Counted from the stretch's first letter, positions 15,036 to 23,333 are shown. The stretch: 29,629 nucleotides of DNA from Zymomonas sp. (GCA_027489105.1 JAIYAJ010000080.1:1-29629), one strand, 5' to 3'. Numbers and translations: made by a program. The notes: a model not told the origin generated them from the letters alone.

Positions 15036-16359
15036 TTCCACCCCCCTCGTCGTCGGAATCGCGCCGCGCAATACCCAGTGAGCCGAGAACAACCTCGTCG
15101 TCACCCTCTGCTTGGATTGCTGCACGCTCCAACTTGAGAAGCGCCTGGAAGGCAGGATCATCGCTGAACGGAACCGCCAGCTCATTCAGCCGAGATTCCG
15201 CCGTGGCAAGGAGCGTACGATTGGGCGATGGCTGGCGTACGAGTGTAAAGTACTCTTCTGCGGCCTTCATCATCTGCTGATAGCGCTGGCTCTTCTGTGG
15301 AATATCGATGCCCATCACGTTCTCGGAGATGTCCTCGATGCTTTTGTCCGAGTATTCGGCGAACTCGTCGGGATCGAGATTGATCAACTCGCCTGGCTTC
15401 ATCGACTGGATGATGAAGGGCGAATGCGTGGTGACGATGAATTGCACATTCGGGAAGGTGGCAAGCAGCTTGTCGCGAACCTCTCGTTGCCATTTCGGGT
15501 GCAGGTGCAATTCGAGTTCATCGATCAGAGCGATGCCTGCTCCATGCAGCGGATTGGACAATTCCGGGTTCGCCAGCGCGAGGCGGCGGCCAAGATCGCA
15601 GATCAAAGCCAGAAACGATCGCTCGCCGTCGGAAAGCTGGGAGAGGTCGAAGCTCTGGCCGCCCTTGTCGACCAGCAGCCGAAGAGGCTTGTATTCAACG
15701 CGCAGATTCCGAAATCCGCCAAGAAACGTGGTCAGCGCTTCTGAAATCGCCCCAGTGGCGGTGTCTCCCAGATAGTTGGGGTTCGTGCGCGTCTCGTCCT
15801 CATGCATTACAACCGCGCTTCGATAGCGTGCCATAAAGTCGCGGAAATTCACGGTTCGATTGAACAGCGCGCCAGCATAGGCCGCCGCCTGGCCGCGGGG
15901 CACTTCCGCAGGCAGCTTCTTCGGGAGCCGGTACCCGGCGCGATCTGTCGTGAAATAGACGACGAGGGGCGCGGCATCATCGCCCCTGGTCGGGTCGACA
16001 TAGACGTTGCGAGCGGCCTTCTTCACGGCGGGCGTGAGCTTCGTGACCTTTGGCGCTTTTGCGCCTTCTTCCAGCGTCACGCCGAATTCGATCGGGATGT
16101 CTTCGCAGTTGATCTTCATTGAAAGCGACAAAGGGCCATGCCCGTCGTGCAGGTCGAGAGGGCCGAGCGATCGGTAGCCGCTGCGGGCCGGCGAGATGTG
16201 CGGCAGGATGCGCGAGGCGAGTAGCGCCAACCCGTCGAGCAGCGAAGTCTTGCCACGTCCATTGACCCCGGCGATGGCGGTGAAGCCGGGTGAAAACTTG
16301 AATGGCTCGGGTTCGGCGAAAGCCCGATAGTTGCGGATCGTCAGCTCGCGTATCCGCAT
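15022..16359 (-). CDS. AAA/ABC-type ATPase, PtuA-like (Septu)
   Basis: A 445-residue SMC/OLD-like ATPase starting at ATG 16359, 2 bp after the hsdS stop; the longer open frame upstream of this ATG is only the shadow of hsdS. N-terminal MRIRELTIRNYRAF is the usual strand before Walker A GVNGRGKT (31-38). LSDGERSF (242-249) is the ABC signature, IALIDELELHLHP (276-288) Walker B with D280-E281, and VTTHSPFII the switch histidine (H312). There is no TOPRIM nuclease domain after H312, which separates it from OLD nucleases and from Gabija GajA and fits PtuA, whose nuclease is the separate HNH partner encoded next. It lies within the type I operon and is probably co-expressed with it. Confidence 0.85.
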   Translation of the reverse strand: MRIRELTIRNYRAFAEPEPFKFSPGFTAIAGVNGRGKTSLLDGLALLASRILPHISPARSGYRSLGPLDLHDGHGPLSLSMKINCEDIPIEFGVTLEEGAKAPKVTKLTPAVKKAARNVYVDPTRGDDAAPLVVYFTTDRAGYRLPKKLPAEVPRGQAAAYAGALFNRTVNFRDFMARYRSAVVMHEDETRTNPNYLGDTATGAISEALTTFLGGFRNLRVEYKPLRLLVDKGGQSFDLSQLSDGERSFLALICDLGRRLALANPELSNPLHGAGIALIDELELHLHPKWQREVRDKLLATFPNVQFIVTTHSPFIIQSMKPGELINLDPDEFAEYSDKSIEDISENVMGIDIPQKSQRYQQMMKAAEEYFTLVRQPSPNRTLLATAESRLNELAVPFSDDPAFQALLKLERAAIQAEGDDEVVLGSLGIARRDSDDEGGGNAAS

Positions 16360-16361
16360 GG

Positions 16362-17621
16362 CTATGCCGCCTCCGGGATGTCGATCTGGCCGGTGACGGC
16401 GGCGGCGATCAGTGCGCCGCGACGCTCCTTCAAGAGCGTGATGGAATGCTCGGTAGCGTCGCGCAGGCGGTCGATCTTGGCAGTTTCTGTAGCGATGTGG
16501 CGGACGATCTCGTGTTGTTCGGCGAGTGGCGGCACTGGAACCTCGAAACGGCCGAGCGCTTCGGTTTCGAGCTTCTTGGTGCCATGCGCCGAAGAATCGG
16601 CGAGGGAAACCAGATAATCCTTGGCTCCCTTCAACACGTCCACAAGGAATGCAGGAGCGATCTTCTCGGCGCAACGCAGGGCCTTCATGTCCTGATTGAT
16701 CGTGACCGGAACCGTGTTGATGGCAGTTGGAAAGCTGTGCGCGAGGATCATGCCGCGCACGACGATGAGGATGGCGTCCGGCTCGATCATCTTGAGCGCA
16801 CTATTGTCGAGAGCGGCCTCGGAGACATGGTCTTCGGCGTCGTCGATGAAGTCCCGCTTCATGTCCTTGGGCGATACCCATGGAATGTCGCCGCTCCAAT
16901 AATCGAGGTTTCGTGTATCGGGCGTCGCGCCGCCGCTGAGAGAAACGAGAAAGCGCAGCGGGATTGCCTCCCAATGCGCGGGGATATCGCCCAGCCAGTC
17001 GATGCCGGAGGGGCGCAAGGGGGCGGCGGGGTTGAGGCCGCGCATGACCGCCTCGGCGACAATCGCGCGCCGCTTCTCGGCCAGCAGATCGAGCAGAAGC
17101 TGCTTGGCGGCGATCAGGGCGTCGATATCGGCGGTTTCGCGGTCGAGGAAGCTTGATATCTGTTTCTGCATTGAAATGGGAATGCATGGGGCGTGAACAG
17201 CCTTAATCTCATCCGAGCTTAGCTCCATGAATGTTGAGCCACGACCCAGAACCTGCAGGTACCCCGTTTGGACGGTGAGCCAATAGTAGAAGAAGGCATT
17301 ATCTGCATCAGGTGTTGGCTCCAAAAGAAAGCACCCCTGATTGCAACAAAGTTCTACCTCTGAAATCCTCAGTTGCCCAATCGGTGCACGTTTCGTCAGC
17401 ACGATAGTGCCGGGAGGCGCCATCTTGGCACTGCAGTTTTCAAAGCCCTCTCTCGTTATTTTCCGACGCGTTGAGGATATTGTTTTTGCGCCGCCGCTTA
17501 CATCCTCGGGCGTCGCCCAATTGATGTCGCCGTCCCAGAAGGCCGAATTGCCGCTCTCTGGTGTCGCGCCACTTGTGACCGAGAACAGGAATCGAAGCTG
17601 TTTGTGCGGAAAGGCGCTCAT
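16362..17621 (-). CDS. hsdS: Type I restriction-modification specificity subunit S
   Basis: A 419-residue HsdS with two target-recognition domains and two helical spacers. Each half begins alike: LRFLFSVTSGATPESGN..FWDGDINWATPEDV near residue 9 and LRFLVSLSGGATPDTRNLDYWSGDIPWVSPKDM near 224. Each ends in a conserved dimer-helix region: KQISSFLDRETADIDALIAAKQLLLDLLAEKRRAIVAEAVMRG around 150-195, and EQHEIVRHIATETAKIDRLRDATEHSITLLKERRGALIAAAVTG at the end. It therefore recognises a bipartite sequence and positions two HsdM subunits; the target sequence cannot be read off. Its start overlaps the hsdM stop by 4 bp (ATGA). Confidence 0.95.
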   Translation of the reverse strand: MSAFPHKQLRFLFSVTSGATPESGNSAFWDGDINWATPEDVSGGAKTISSTRRKITREGFENCSAKMAPPGTIVLTKRAPIGQLRISEVELCCNQGCFLLEPTPDADNAFFYYWLTVQTGYLQVLGRGSTFMELSSDEIKAVHAPCIPISMQKQISSFLDRETADIDALIAAKQLLLDLLAEKRRAIVAEAVMRGLNPAAPLRPSGIDWLGDIPAHWEAIPLRFLVSLSGGATPDTRNLDYWSGDIPWVSPKDMKRDFIDDAEDHVSEAALDNSALKMIEPDAILIVVRGMILAHSFPTAINTVPVTINQDMKALRCAEKIAPAFLVDVLKGAKDYLVSLADSSAHGTKKLETEALGRFEVPVPPLAEQHEIVRHIATETAKIDRLRDATEHSITLLKERRGALIAAAVTGQIDIPEAA

Positions 17622-19621
17622 TCTGTCACCTCCCGCAGGAGCCGGAGGATTTCGTCTTCCGCCTTTTTCAGGTCCGCATCGATCTCGGCCAGTTTGCGCG
17701 GCGGCGTGAACTTGTAGAAATGGCGGTTGAAGTTGATCTCATAGCCGACCTTGTCCTTGGTGCGGTCCATCCAGGCATCCGGCACGTGGGGCAGCACCTC
17801 GCGCCTATAATAGGCGTCGATATCCTCCTTCAGCGGTACGTTCTCGAAATCGCGCAGGTCGGCATCGGCCTCGAAGCCTGAGCCCTTCTTCACAGCCGCG
17901 CCCTTCGCATCCTTCATGGTGAAGACCGTGCGGAACAGCTTTTCCTCCGGAACCTTCCAGCGCAAGCCCGCCTTTTTCAGGAGCTTTTCGATGCTGGCCC
18001 AGACCTTGTTCCAATCGAGATGCGGGTCGCGGCCAAGCGCCTTGTCGATGGCCTGGATATCGTCCAGCAGATGCGGCGCGGCATCGAGGAAGCGCGCCTT
18101 GTCCTCCACGCTCATCTGGTAGCGCAACCTCAGGGGCCGCTCGATGGTGACGCGGGTGTAGCCGAAGTCCTCGTTGTCGAAGAGCTTGGACTTTTCGTTC
18201 GTCTCGAAGCGGCCATAGAGCCGGACGATATCCGCGATCTGGTCGGGTTCGTCCTTCCGCTTTTCTCCTTCAGGCGCTTTGCCTTCACCAATCTTGCGGC
18301 GCTTGTCGCCTTGGCTCCGATCCATGGGAATCCACGTCTCGCGCGCATCGACGAGCTGGATTTTGCCCTTGCGCTCCTTCGCCTTCCGGTTGGTGACGAT
18401 CCAGATATAGGTGCCGATGCCGGTGTTGTAGAACATCTGCTCCGGCAGGGCGACGATGGCTTCGAGCATGTCGCGCTCGATGATCCAGCGGCGGATTTCG
18501 CTCTCGCCGCCGCCCGCGCCGCCGGTGAAGAGCGGTGAGCCCGAAAACACGATGGCCGCGCGCGAGCCGTATTTCTGCGCCTTTGGGTCAACATCCTCGA
18601 ACTTCGAGATCATGTGCTGAAGGAAAAGCAGCGAGCCATCATTGACGCGCGGCAGGCCGGCGCCGAAGCGGCCCTTGAAGCCCAACTTCTCGCTCTCGCG
18701 CTGGATTTCCTTCTGCTGCTTCTTCCAGTCGACGCCAAAGGGCGGGTTCGCGATGAAGTAATCGAACTGCTTTCCCTCAAACCGGTCCTCGGTGAAGGTA
18801 TCGCCGAACCGGATGTTCTCGCCACCGCCATTGTGATCGACCTGCTTCATGAGCATGTCGGAGGCGGCGGTGGCGAAGGCGCGCTTGTTGTAGTCCTGGC
18901 CATAGACATAAAGCTTCGCCGACGCATTGTGCCGGCGCATGTAGGATTGCGCCTCGGCCAGCATGCCGCCCGTGCCGCAGGCCGGATCGAGCATGGTGCG
19001 CACGGTGCCGGGCTGGCGCAGGAGATCGCCATCCTCGATGAACAGCAGGTCCACCATGAGGTGGATGACTTCCCGCGGAGTGAAGTGATCGCCGGCCGTC
19101 TCATTCGCCAGTTCGTTGAAGCGGCGGATCAGGTTCTCGAAGACAAGGCCCATCTGCGCGTTCGGCACCAGACGCGGGTGAAGATCGACATCGCAGAATT
19201 TGGAGACCACCAAATACAGAATGTTCGCTTCGTTCATTCGGCTAATTTCGGTCTCAAAGTCAAAATATTCAAATATTGTTCGAATATTTTTGGAGAAACC
19301 AGCCATATAACTGCTTAAATGAGCCGCAATATTAGAGGAGTCCGCCTTCAACTTGACGAAATCCATTTCTGAACGGTTGTGGAAACGATGTCCGGCGACG
19401 ATGTTTAGGCGCTTCTCTAAAGCATCATCGACTGGCTTGCCGATGTCGCGCTTCTTGAACTCCGCAACTACTTTGGCTTTCGTATCTGCCAGCACGCAAT
19501 CGAAGCGGCGCAGGACTACAAGTGGCAGCATCACGCGTTCATACTGCGGCGGTCGATAAGGCCCGCGCAGCAAGTCGGCGATATCGTAAATGAAATTCGC
19601 AAGGTCGGAATGGCTGGCCAT
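17618..19621 (-). CDS. hsdM: Type I restriction-modification DNA adenine methyltransferase subunit M
   Basis: A 667-residue N6-adenine methyltransferase. HsdM_N helical domain at residues about 5-150 (LANFIYDIADLLRGPYRPPQYERVMLPLVVLRRFDCVL); SAM-binding motif I DPACGTGGM (212-220), preceded by GDHFTPREVIHLMVDLL; catalytic NPPF (292-295) in DYFIANPPFGVDW. After about residue 480 there is a C-terminal extension of some 150-180 residues (to ...RKLAEIDADLKKAEDEILRLLREVTE) longer than in the approximately 500-residue classical HsdM, as in a known long branch of the family. It modifies the host at HsdS-defined sites. GGAAGG precedes ATG 19621. It is coupled to hsdS by ATGA and lies 48 bp after the small antitoxin gene. 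Confidence 0.95.
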   Translation of the reverse strand: MASHSDLANFIYDIADLLRGPYRPPQYERVMLPLVVLRRFDCVLADTKAKVVAEFKKRDIGKPVDDALEKRLNIVAGHRFHNRSEMDFVKLKADSSNIAAHLSSYMAGFSKNIRTIFEYFDFETEISRMNEANILYLVVSKFCDVDLHPRLVPNAQMGLVFENLIRRFNELANETAGDHFTPREVIHLMVDLLFIEDGDLLRQPGTVRTMLDPACGTGGMLAEAQSYMRRHNASAKLYVYGQDYNKRAFATAASDMLMKQVDHNGGGENIRFGDTFTEDRFEGKQFDYFIANPPFGVDWKKQQKEIQRESEKLGFKGRFGAGLPRVNDGSLLFLQHMISKFEDVDPKAQKYGSRAAIVFSGSPLFTGGAGGGESEIRRWIIERDMLEAIVALPEQMFYNTGIGTYIWIVTNRKAKERKGKIQLVDARETWIPMDRSQGDKRRKIGEGKAPEGEKRKDEPDQIADIVRLYGRFETNEKSKLFDNEDFGYTRVTIERPLRLRYQMSVEDKARFLDAAPHLLDDIQAIDKALGRDPHLDWNKVWASIEKLLKKAGLRWKVPEEKLFRTVFTMKDAKGAAVKKGSGFEADADLRDFENVPLKEDIDAYYRREVLPHVPDAWMDRTKDKVGYEINFNRHFYKFTPPRKLAEIDADLKKAEDEILRLLREVTE

Positions 19622-19669
19622 GTTACGCCGCCTTCCGGGTTCTGATTGCCGCTGGTTTGGTCATCGTCA

Positions 19670-19873
19670 TCACTTCTGCGCCCCTTTGCCCTTTGCGGGC
19701 GTTGCCGCGGAGCGTTGCTTCTCGATCTTGGCCGATAGGCGCTCGTACTCTTCGACTGCCATGACGATCACGACGGACCGGCCATACTTCTCGATGGCGA
19801 CCGGTTCGGCCCGCGCCAGATCGATCAGCCTCCCGAAGCCGTTCTTGGCGTCGCGCGCCGACATGCGTTGCAT
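19670..19873 (-). CDS. Phd/YefM-type antitoxin, no toxin partner beside it
   Basis: A 67-residue protein, MQRMSARDAKNGFGRLIDLARAEPVAIEKYGRSVVIVMAVEEYERLSAKIEK..., a clear Phd/YefM antitoxin N-terminal domain (S-A-x-D-A-K-N-x-F-G ... P-V-A-I-E-K-x-G-R-x-V-V-I-V). ATG 19873 has GAAGGGG six bases ahead and is preferred to ATG 19909. The proteins bind operators as dimers and use the C-terminal tail to block a Doc or RelE/ParE toxin. Here the next gene is hsdM, 48 bp on, and no toxin is adjacent on either side, so it is an orphan that may serve as the transcriptional regulator of the restriction operon. The tail (QRSAATPAKGKGAQK) is short and lacks an obvious toxin-binding helix. Confidence 0.82.
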   Translation of the reverse strand: MQRMSARDAKNGFGRLIDLARAEPVAIEKYGRSVVIVMAVEEYERLSAKIEKQRSAATPAKGKGAQK

Positions 19874-20152
19874 GAGTCGCCCCTTCCAGGTTGGAGCTAC
19901 TTTAGCCATAATCCGACCATTGGGAAGAGCAGAGCGGCGTCGGCGGTGGGCTGGCTTGCTGTTGGGCGGGTCGAATATTGGCTGTTGCGCGCAAAGAATA
20001 GACGAAACCGATGTTCGAGTAGAGATCGGATTGTATTTCGAGTGCTTTGGGCTGAAGAATGCCTGCAAGGGATGGGCAAGGATGGCGATACGGCTGGTCG
20101 ATAAGGGATGGGCGCGCGAGGTGGCCGATGCGGCTTCAGGGCGCGCTGCGTC

Positions 20153-20962
20153 ATGACGATCCGGCTTTCTGACATCTGGCCGATCGCCGCGCCCGAAAGC
20201 TACAAGCTCCATTTTGCCCGCTGGAACGGCGAGAACCAGCCGCTGGAAGTCTGGGCGCGGGACAAACGCGAATGGCAGGGCTGGCAGGAGTACCGGCCGG
20301 CACGGGACGACTTCAACCGGCCGCTGATTTTCTCGCTGATCCAGTTCTATCACGAGCCCGACATGTGGCTGTTCGGCGGGGTCTTCCGCGTGTTGCAACG
20401 CCATCAGGACCGTTACGAGGTCGAGAGTGCGGAAGAAGGCGCGAACTTTCTGGGACGGCTGAAATTGCGCTCATCCTATCGCGAGCGGGCCACGCGGGTG
20501 AAGTTCGAGAACCACTATTCCAACCTCGAAGTGCAGGAGATCCTGCGCGAGCCCTATTCCGGGCGAGCCTTTCCGGGCTTCGAAGACATCGACCTTTCAT
20601 TCGAGGAGTTGGAAACGCTTGTGCGCAACAGCCGCCCGGATTGGCAGGCCGCGCTTTCGAGCATCAAGGGTGTCTATCTGATCTCTGATGTCTCGACCGG
20701 TAAGCGCTACATCGGATCAGCCTATGGCGATCAGGGCATCTGGTCGCGCTGGTGTGCCTATGTCGTCAGCGGCCATGGCGGCAATGTTGAACTGCGTGCG
20801 CTTGTGAGCGATCCGACGCTGGAATACTGCCGCAAGGCGTTTCGTTTCGCATTGCTGGAATCGCGCCCCGCGCCGACGCCTGATGAAGTGGTTCTGGCGC
20901 GCGAGGCGTTCTGGAAGCGGATACTTTTGACCCGCGGCATTGATGGATTGAACAGAAACTGA
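20153..20962 (+). CDS. GIY-YIG nuclease, first gene of a four-gene operon
   Basis: A 269-residue protein starting at ATG 20153. The C-terminal domain has the GIY-YIG signature: G173-V-Y175 in IKGVYLISDV, Y186-I-G188 in GKRYIGSAYG, the conserved arginine R199 in WSRWCAYV and the metal-binding glutamate E251 in AREAFWKRIL, so it should be an active endonuclease. The N-terminal 165 residues (LHFARWNGENQPLEVWARDKREWQGWQEYRPARDDFNRPLIFSLIQFYHEPDMWLFGGVFRVLQR) form an unassigned beta-rich domain, perhaps for target recognition. It faces away from the type I operon across a 243-bp gap that must hold both promoters; no other gene is visible there. The HD-domain gene follows after 10 bp. Confidence 0.88.
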   Translation: MTIRLSDIWPIAAPESYKLHFARWNGENQPLEVWARDKREWQGWQEYRPARDDFNRPLIFSLIQFYHEPDMWLFGGVFRVLQRHQDRYEVESAEEGANFLGRLKLRSSYRERATRVKFENHYSNLEVQEILREPYSGRAFPGFEDIDLSFEELETLVRNSRPDWQAALSSIKGVYLISDVSTGKRYIGSAYGDQGIWSRWCAYVVSGHGGNVELRALVSDPTLEYCRKAFRFALLESRPAPTPDEVVLAREAFWKRILLTRGIDGLNRN

Positions 20963-20972
20963 GGATTGCCCG

Positions 20973-21527
20973 ATGCTGACCAGCCGATATGACGAGGCCT
21001 TTCGATATGCCCACGATCTACACCGCGGCCAGACACGAAAGGGCACGCCAATCCCTTATGTCGCCCACCTGATCAGCGTTTCGGCGATCGTGATCGAACA
21101 TGGCGGGAGCGAGGATCAGGCCATCGGTGCGCTTCTGCACGACGCCGCCGAGGACCAGGGCGGACAGAAGACGCTTGACGAAATCAGGCTGCGCTTCGGC
21201 AATGCCGTCGCCGAGATCGTCCACGATTGCACGGACGCCTGGGAGGAGCCCAAGCCCGAATGGCGACCGCGCAAGGAAGCTTACCTCGCCACGTTGCCGA
21301 AGAAATCGTCGCGATCATTGCTCGTTTCGCTCGCCGACAAGACCCATAATGCCGAAGCGATCCTGTTCGACTACCGCGCCCTTGGCGATCCGCTCTGGCA
21401 ACGCTTCACCGGCGGCGCGGATGGAACGCGCTGGTACTATGCAGCCTTGGCGGATGTTTTTGCACAGGCACTGCCGGGTCGCCTGCAGGATCGAATGGCG
21501 CGAGCGGTGAAGGGGTTTGCAGGATGA
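20973..21527 (+). CDS. HD-domain phosphohydrolase, small-alarmone-hydrolase-like
   Basis: A 184-residue HD protein whose motifs follow RelA/SpoT hydrolase and MESH1 order: A-x-D-L-H-R-G-Q-T-R-K-G-T-P-x-P-Y-V-x-H32, ALLHDAAED with H56-D57 and E60-D61, TLDEIRLRFGNAVAEIVHDCTD, and SLADKTHNAE with D122 and N126. Members hydrolyse (p)ppGpp or related nucleotides with Mn2+. No synthetase domain is present, so this is a stand-alone hydrolase; its nucleotide could be ppGpp, pppApp or an infection-induced nucleotide. GAGGA precedes ATG 20973. The stop overlaps the next gene by 4 bp (ATGA). Close coupling to a nuclease gene suggests a defence or toxin-control role rather than housekeeping. Confidence 0.85.
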   Translation: MLTSRYDEAFRYAHDLHRGQTRKGTPIPYVAHLISVSAIVIEHGGSEDQAIGALLHDAAEDQGGQKTLDEIRLRFGNAVAEIVHDCTDAWEEPKPEWRPRKEAYLATLPKKSSRSLLVSLADKTHNAEAILFDYRALGDPLWQRFTGGADGTRWYYAALADVFAQALPGRLQDRMARAVKGFAG

Positions 21528-22468
21528 GCGCTACCAAAGATTCTGATGAGGTCATCAGGTTCATGGCGCTGTTCCAAAAGCTCCGGGAAATCGTCGGAGA
21601 TGATCCAACGGACTTGGAAAAGCGCGCCGCTGATGACGAAATACTGAACCGGCTGTGCAGCGATTTGGGGTTCGTCGCTCTATTCCTGTCGATGAATGAA
21701 AAGAGGCAGCGCAGGCTATTCTCGGCACCAGTCGACCCGAAGTTCATCGAGGCTTGGCGCACCTACGAGGAAAAGTACGATTCCCACATATCCGGTATAT
21801 TGCTGTCCGGCATAGACCTCGGTCTTGGCGAAGAACCCCGCGAGAAGAAGTCGCGCACCGATATACTTTGGGAAAACGCCGACGATGAAGGGAAGGAACA
21901 AGCATCAGCTCTGGAAAGAGCGATCGAATTTGCATTTGAGCAGGCCACTGATGACTGGCGCGATTTTGGGGAAGGTTTCAGGGAGAGCATTGAGGAGGGA
22001 AATTCCGCCTGGGAGCGGCTAAAGAAGGAGACGGGTTTCGACCTCCGCAGTGTGTTCAGAAGACGCGAGTTAGTCCCTTTCGTACTAATTCCGCGGCACG
22101 TTTCGCAACATCATGGAGACCAAGAAAAGCTCTCTCTTCTCACCCATCTTCAGGAGGCGCACGATGCCTTTGTATTCGGCGTTTATTTTGCGGCATTGGC
22201 ATTGATGCGCTCGGTTCTCGAAACAACTTTGAAGACGCACTATAACGCGCCGGGAAAGGATTTGAAGGAGAGGATCGACAATTGCGATGGGTTACCACAT
22301 CGCTGTTCAAAATTGGCCCTTCATCGAATACGAAATCTTGCAAACGACGTTCTTCATTTCGAACGAGATCGAATTCGTCTTCCTGGTAGCTTTGAAAAGG
22401 AAATTTTTCGACTGCTAAACGTCTTGCGCGCGCTTATCGAAGCTGCGCCTCCTTCTCGGCTCAAATAA
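21524..22468 (+). CDS. DUF4145-like protein with HEPN-like helical C-terminus
   Basis: A 314-residue, charged protein without membrane segments. Residues about 200-305 (THLQEAHDAFVFGVYFAALALMRSVLETTLKTHY ... CSKLALHRIRNLANDVLHFER) resemble DUF4145, a helical domain related to HEPN folds and often found in restriction and defence proteins. The R-x-x-x-N-x-x-x-H pattern (RIRNLANDVLH) is reminiscent of the HEPN RNase motif R-x4-6-H, but I cannot confirm it as catalytic. Residues 1-190 are unassigned acidic helices (EEKYDSHISGILLSGIDLGLGEEPREKKSRTDILWENADDEGKEQA). The gene is clearly more AT-rich than its neighbours, pointing to separate acquisition. It overlaps the HD gene by 4 bp. Confidence 0.75.
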   Translation: MSATKDSDEVIRFMALFQKLREIVGDDPTDLEKRAADDEILNRLCSDLGFVALFLSMNEKRQRRLFSAPVDPKFIEAWRTYEEKYDSHISGILLSGIDLGLGEEPREKKSRTDILWENADDEGKEQASALERAIEFAFEQATDDWRDFGEGFRESIEEGNSAWERLKKETGFDLRSVFRRRELVPFVLIPRHVSQHHGDQEKLSLLTHLQEAHDAFVFGVYFAALALMRSVLETTLKTHYNAPGKDLKERIDNCDGLPHRCSKLALHRIRNLANDVLHFERDRIRLPGSFEKEIFRLLNVLRALIEAAPPSRLK

Positions 22469-22472
22469 CTAG

Positions 22473-23333
22473 ATGCCCGCCTTCTCCCGCTTCATCGGCA
22501 TCGACTATTCGGGCGCGGAGACACCCACGGCCAGCCTGAAGGGCTTGCGCGTCTATATGGACTTCGGTGATGCGCCGCCGGCAGAGGTGCCGCCACCTCC
22601 ATCAGCCAAGAAGTATTGGACCAGGCGCGGGATCGCGGAATGGCTGGTGCAACGGCTCTCTGAGGACGTGCCGACGCTGGTGGGCATCGACCACGGCTTC
22701 TCTTTCCCGCTGCGCTACTTTGAGGTTCACGGGCTGTTGCCGGATTGGCCGAGGTTCCTCGATGATTTTCAGCGGCATTGGCCGACCGATGAGGATCACG
22801 TCTATGTCGATTTCGTCCGGGATGGCGTTGCCGGCAACGGCGCGAAGCGCACAGGCAATGCGCGCTGGCGGCGCCTGACGGAAGAATGTGCCGGTTCGGC
22901 GAAGTCGGTCTTTCACTTCGATGTTCAAGGGCAGGTTGCGAAATCGACCCATGCCGGCATTCCGTCGCTGCGCTTCATCCGGCAGCGCCTCGGCAAGCGC
23001 GTGCATTTCTGGCCGTTCGATGGATGGGCCATTCCGGCTGGGCGGTCAGCCATTGCGGAGGTTTACCCGGCTCTGTGGTCGCGCGGCTTCGCCAGTGAGG
23101 GACGCACCGGCGATCAGCACGACGCTTTCAGCATCGCCGCCTGGCTTTCCCGCGCCGATCGTGACGGCAGCCTTTCTGCGTTCCTGAACCCCGAATTGAG
23201 CCCTGCGGAACGCACCGTGGCGCGGGTGGAAGGATGGATTCTGGGCGTGCCAGGCCGCTCCCGGTTTGGCGGAAAATCGGGGAAGTCGAGCGAAGAGACT
23301 GATTGCGATCCGAGTGTGTTTAGATTACACTAA
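22473..23333 (+). CDS. DUF429-like predicted nuclease with RNase H fold
   Basis: A 286-residue protein starting 4 bp after the preceding stop. The order of acidic motifs matches DUF429, a predicted RNase H-like nuclease family: FIGIDYSGAETP (D11), LVGIDHGFSFPL (D73), AIAEVYPALW (E196) and GDQHDAFSIAAWL (D217). Between D73 and E196 it carries a longer insert (residues about 95-180) with WPRFLDDFQRHWP and a basic RWRR. Function is unproven; the fold suggests metal-dependent cleavage of nucleic acid or a structural role. It is the last gene of the four-gene operon. Its 3' end overlaps the GTTTAG-N6-CTAAAC dyad that precedes the recombinase. Confidence 0.75.
   Translation: MPAFSRFIGIDYSGAETPTASLKGLRVYMDFGDAPPAEVPPPPSAKKYWTRRGIAEWLVQRLSEDVPTLVGIDHGFSFPLRYFEVHGLLPDWPRFLDDFQRHWPTDEDHVYVDFVRDGVAGNGAKRTGNARWRRLTEECAGSAKSVFHFDVQGQVAKSTHAGIPSLRFIRQRLGKRVHFWPFDGWAIPAGRSAIAEVYPALWSRGFASEGRTGDQHDAFSIAAWLSRADRDGSLSAFLNPELSPAERTVARVEGWILGVPGRSRFGGKSGKSSEETDCDPSVFRLH

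Noticed and set aside
15022..16359. OLD-family nuclease or Gabija GajA
   Set aside because: No TOPRIM domain follows the ATPase motifs, and the next gene is an HNH protein, not a UvrD-like helicase.
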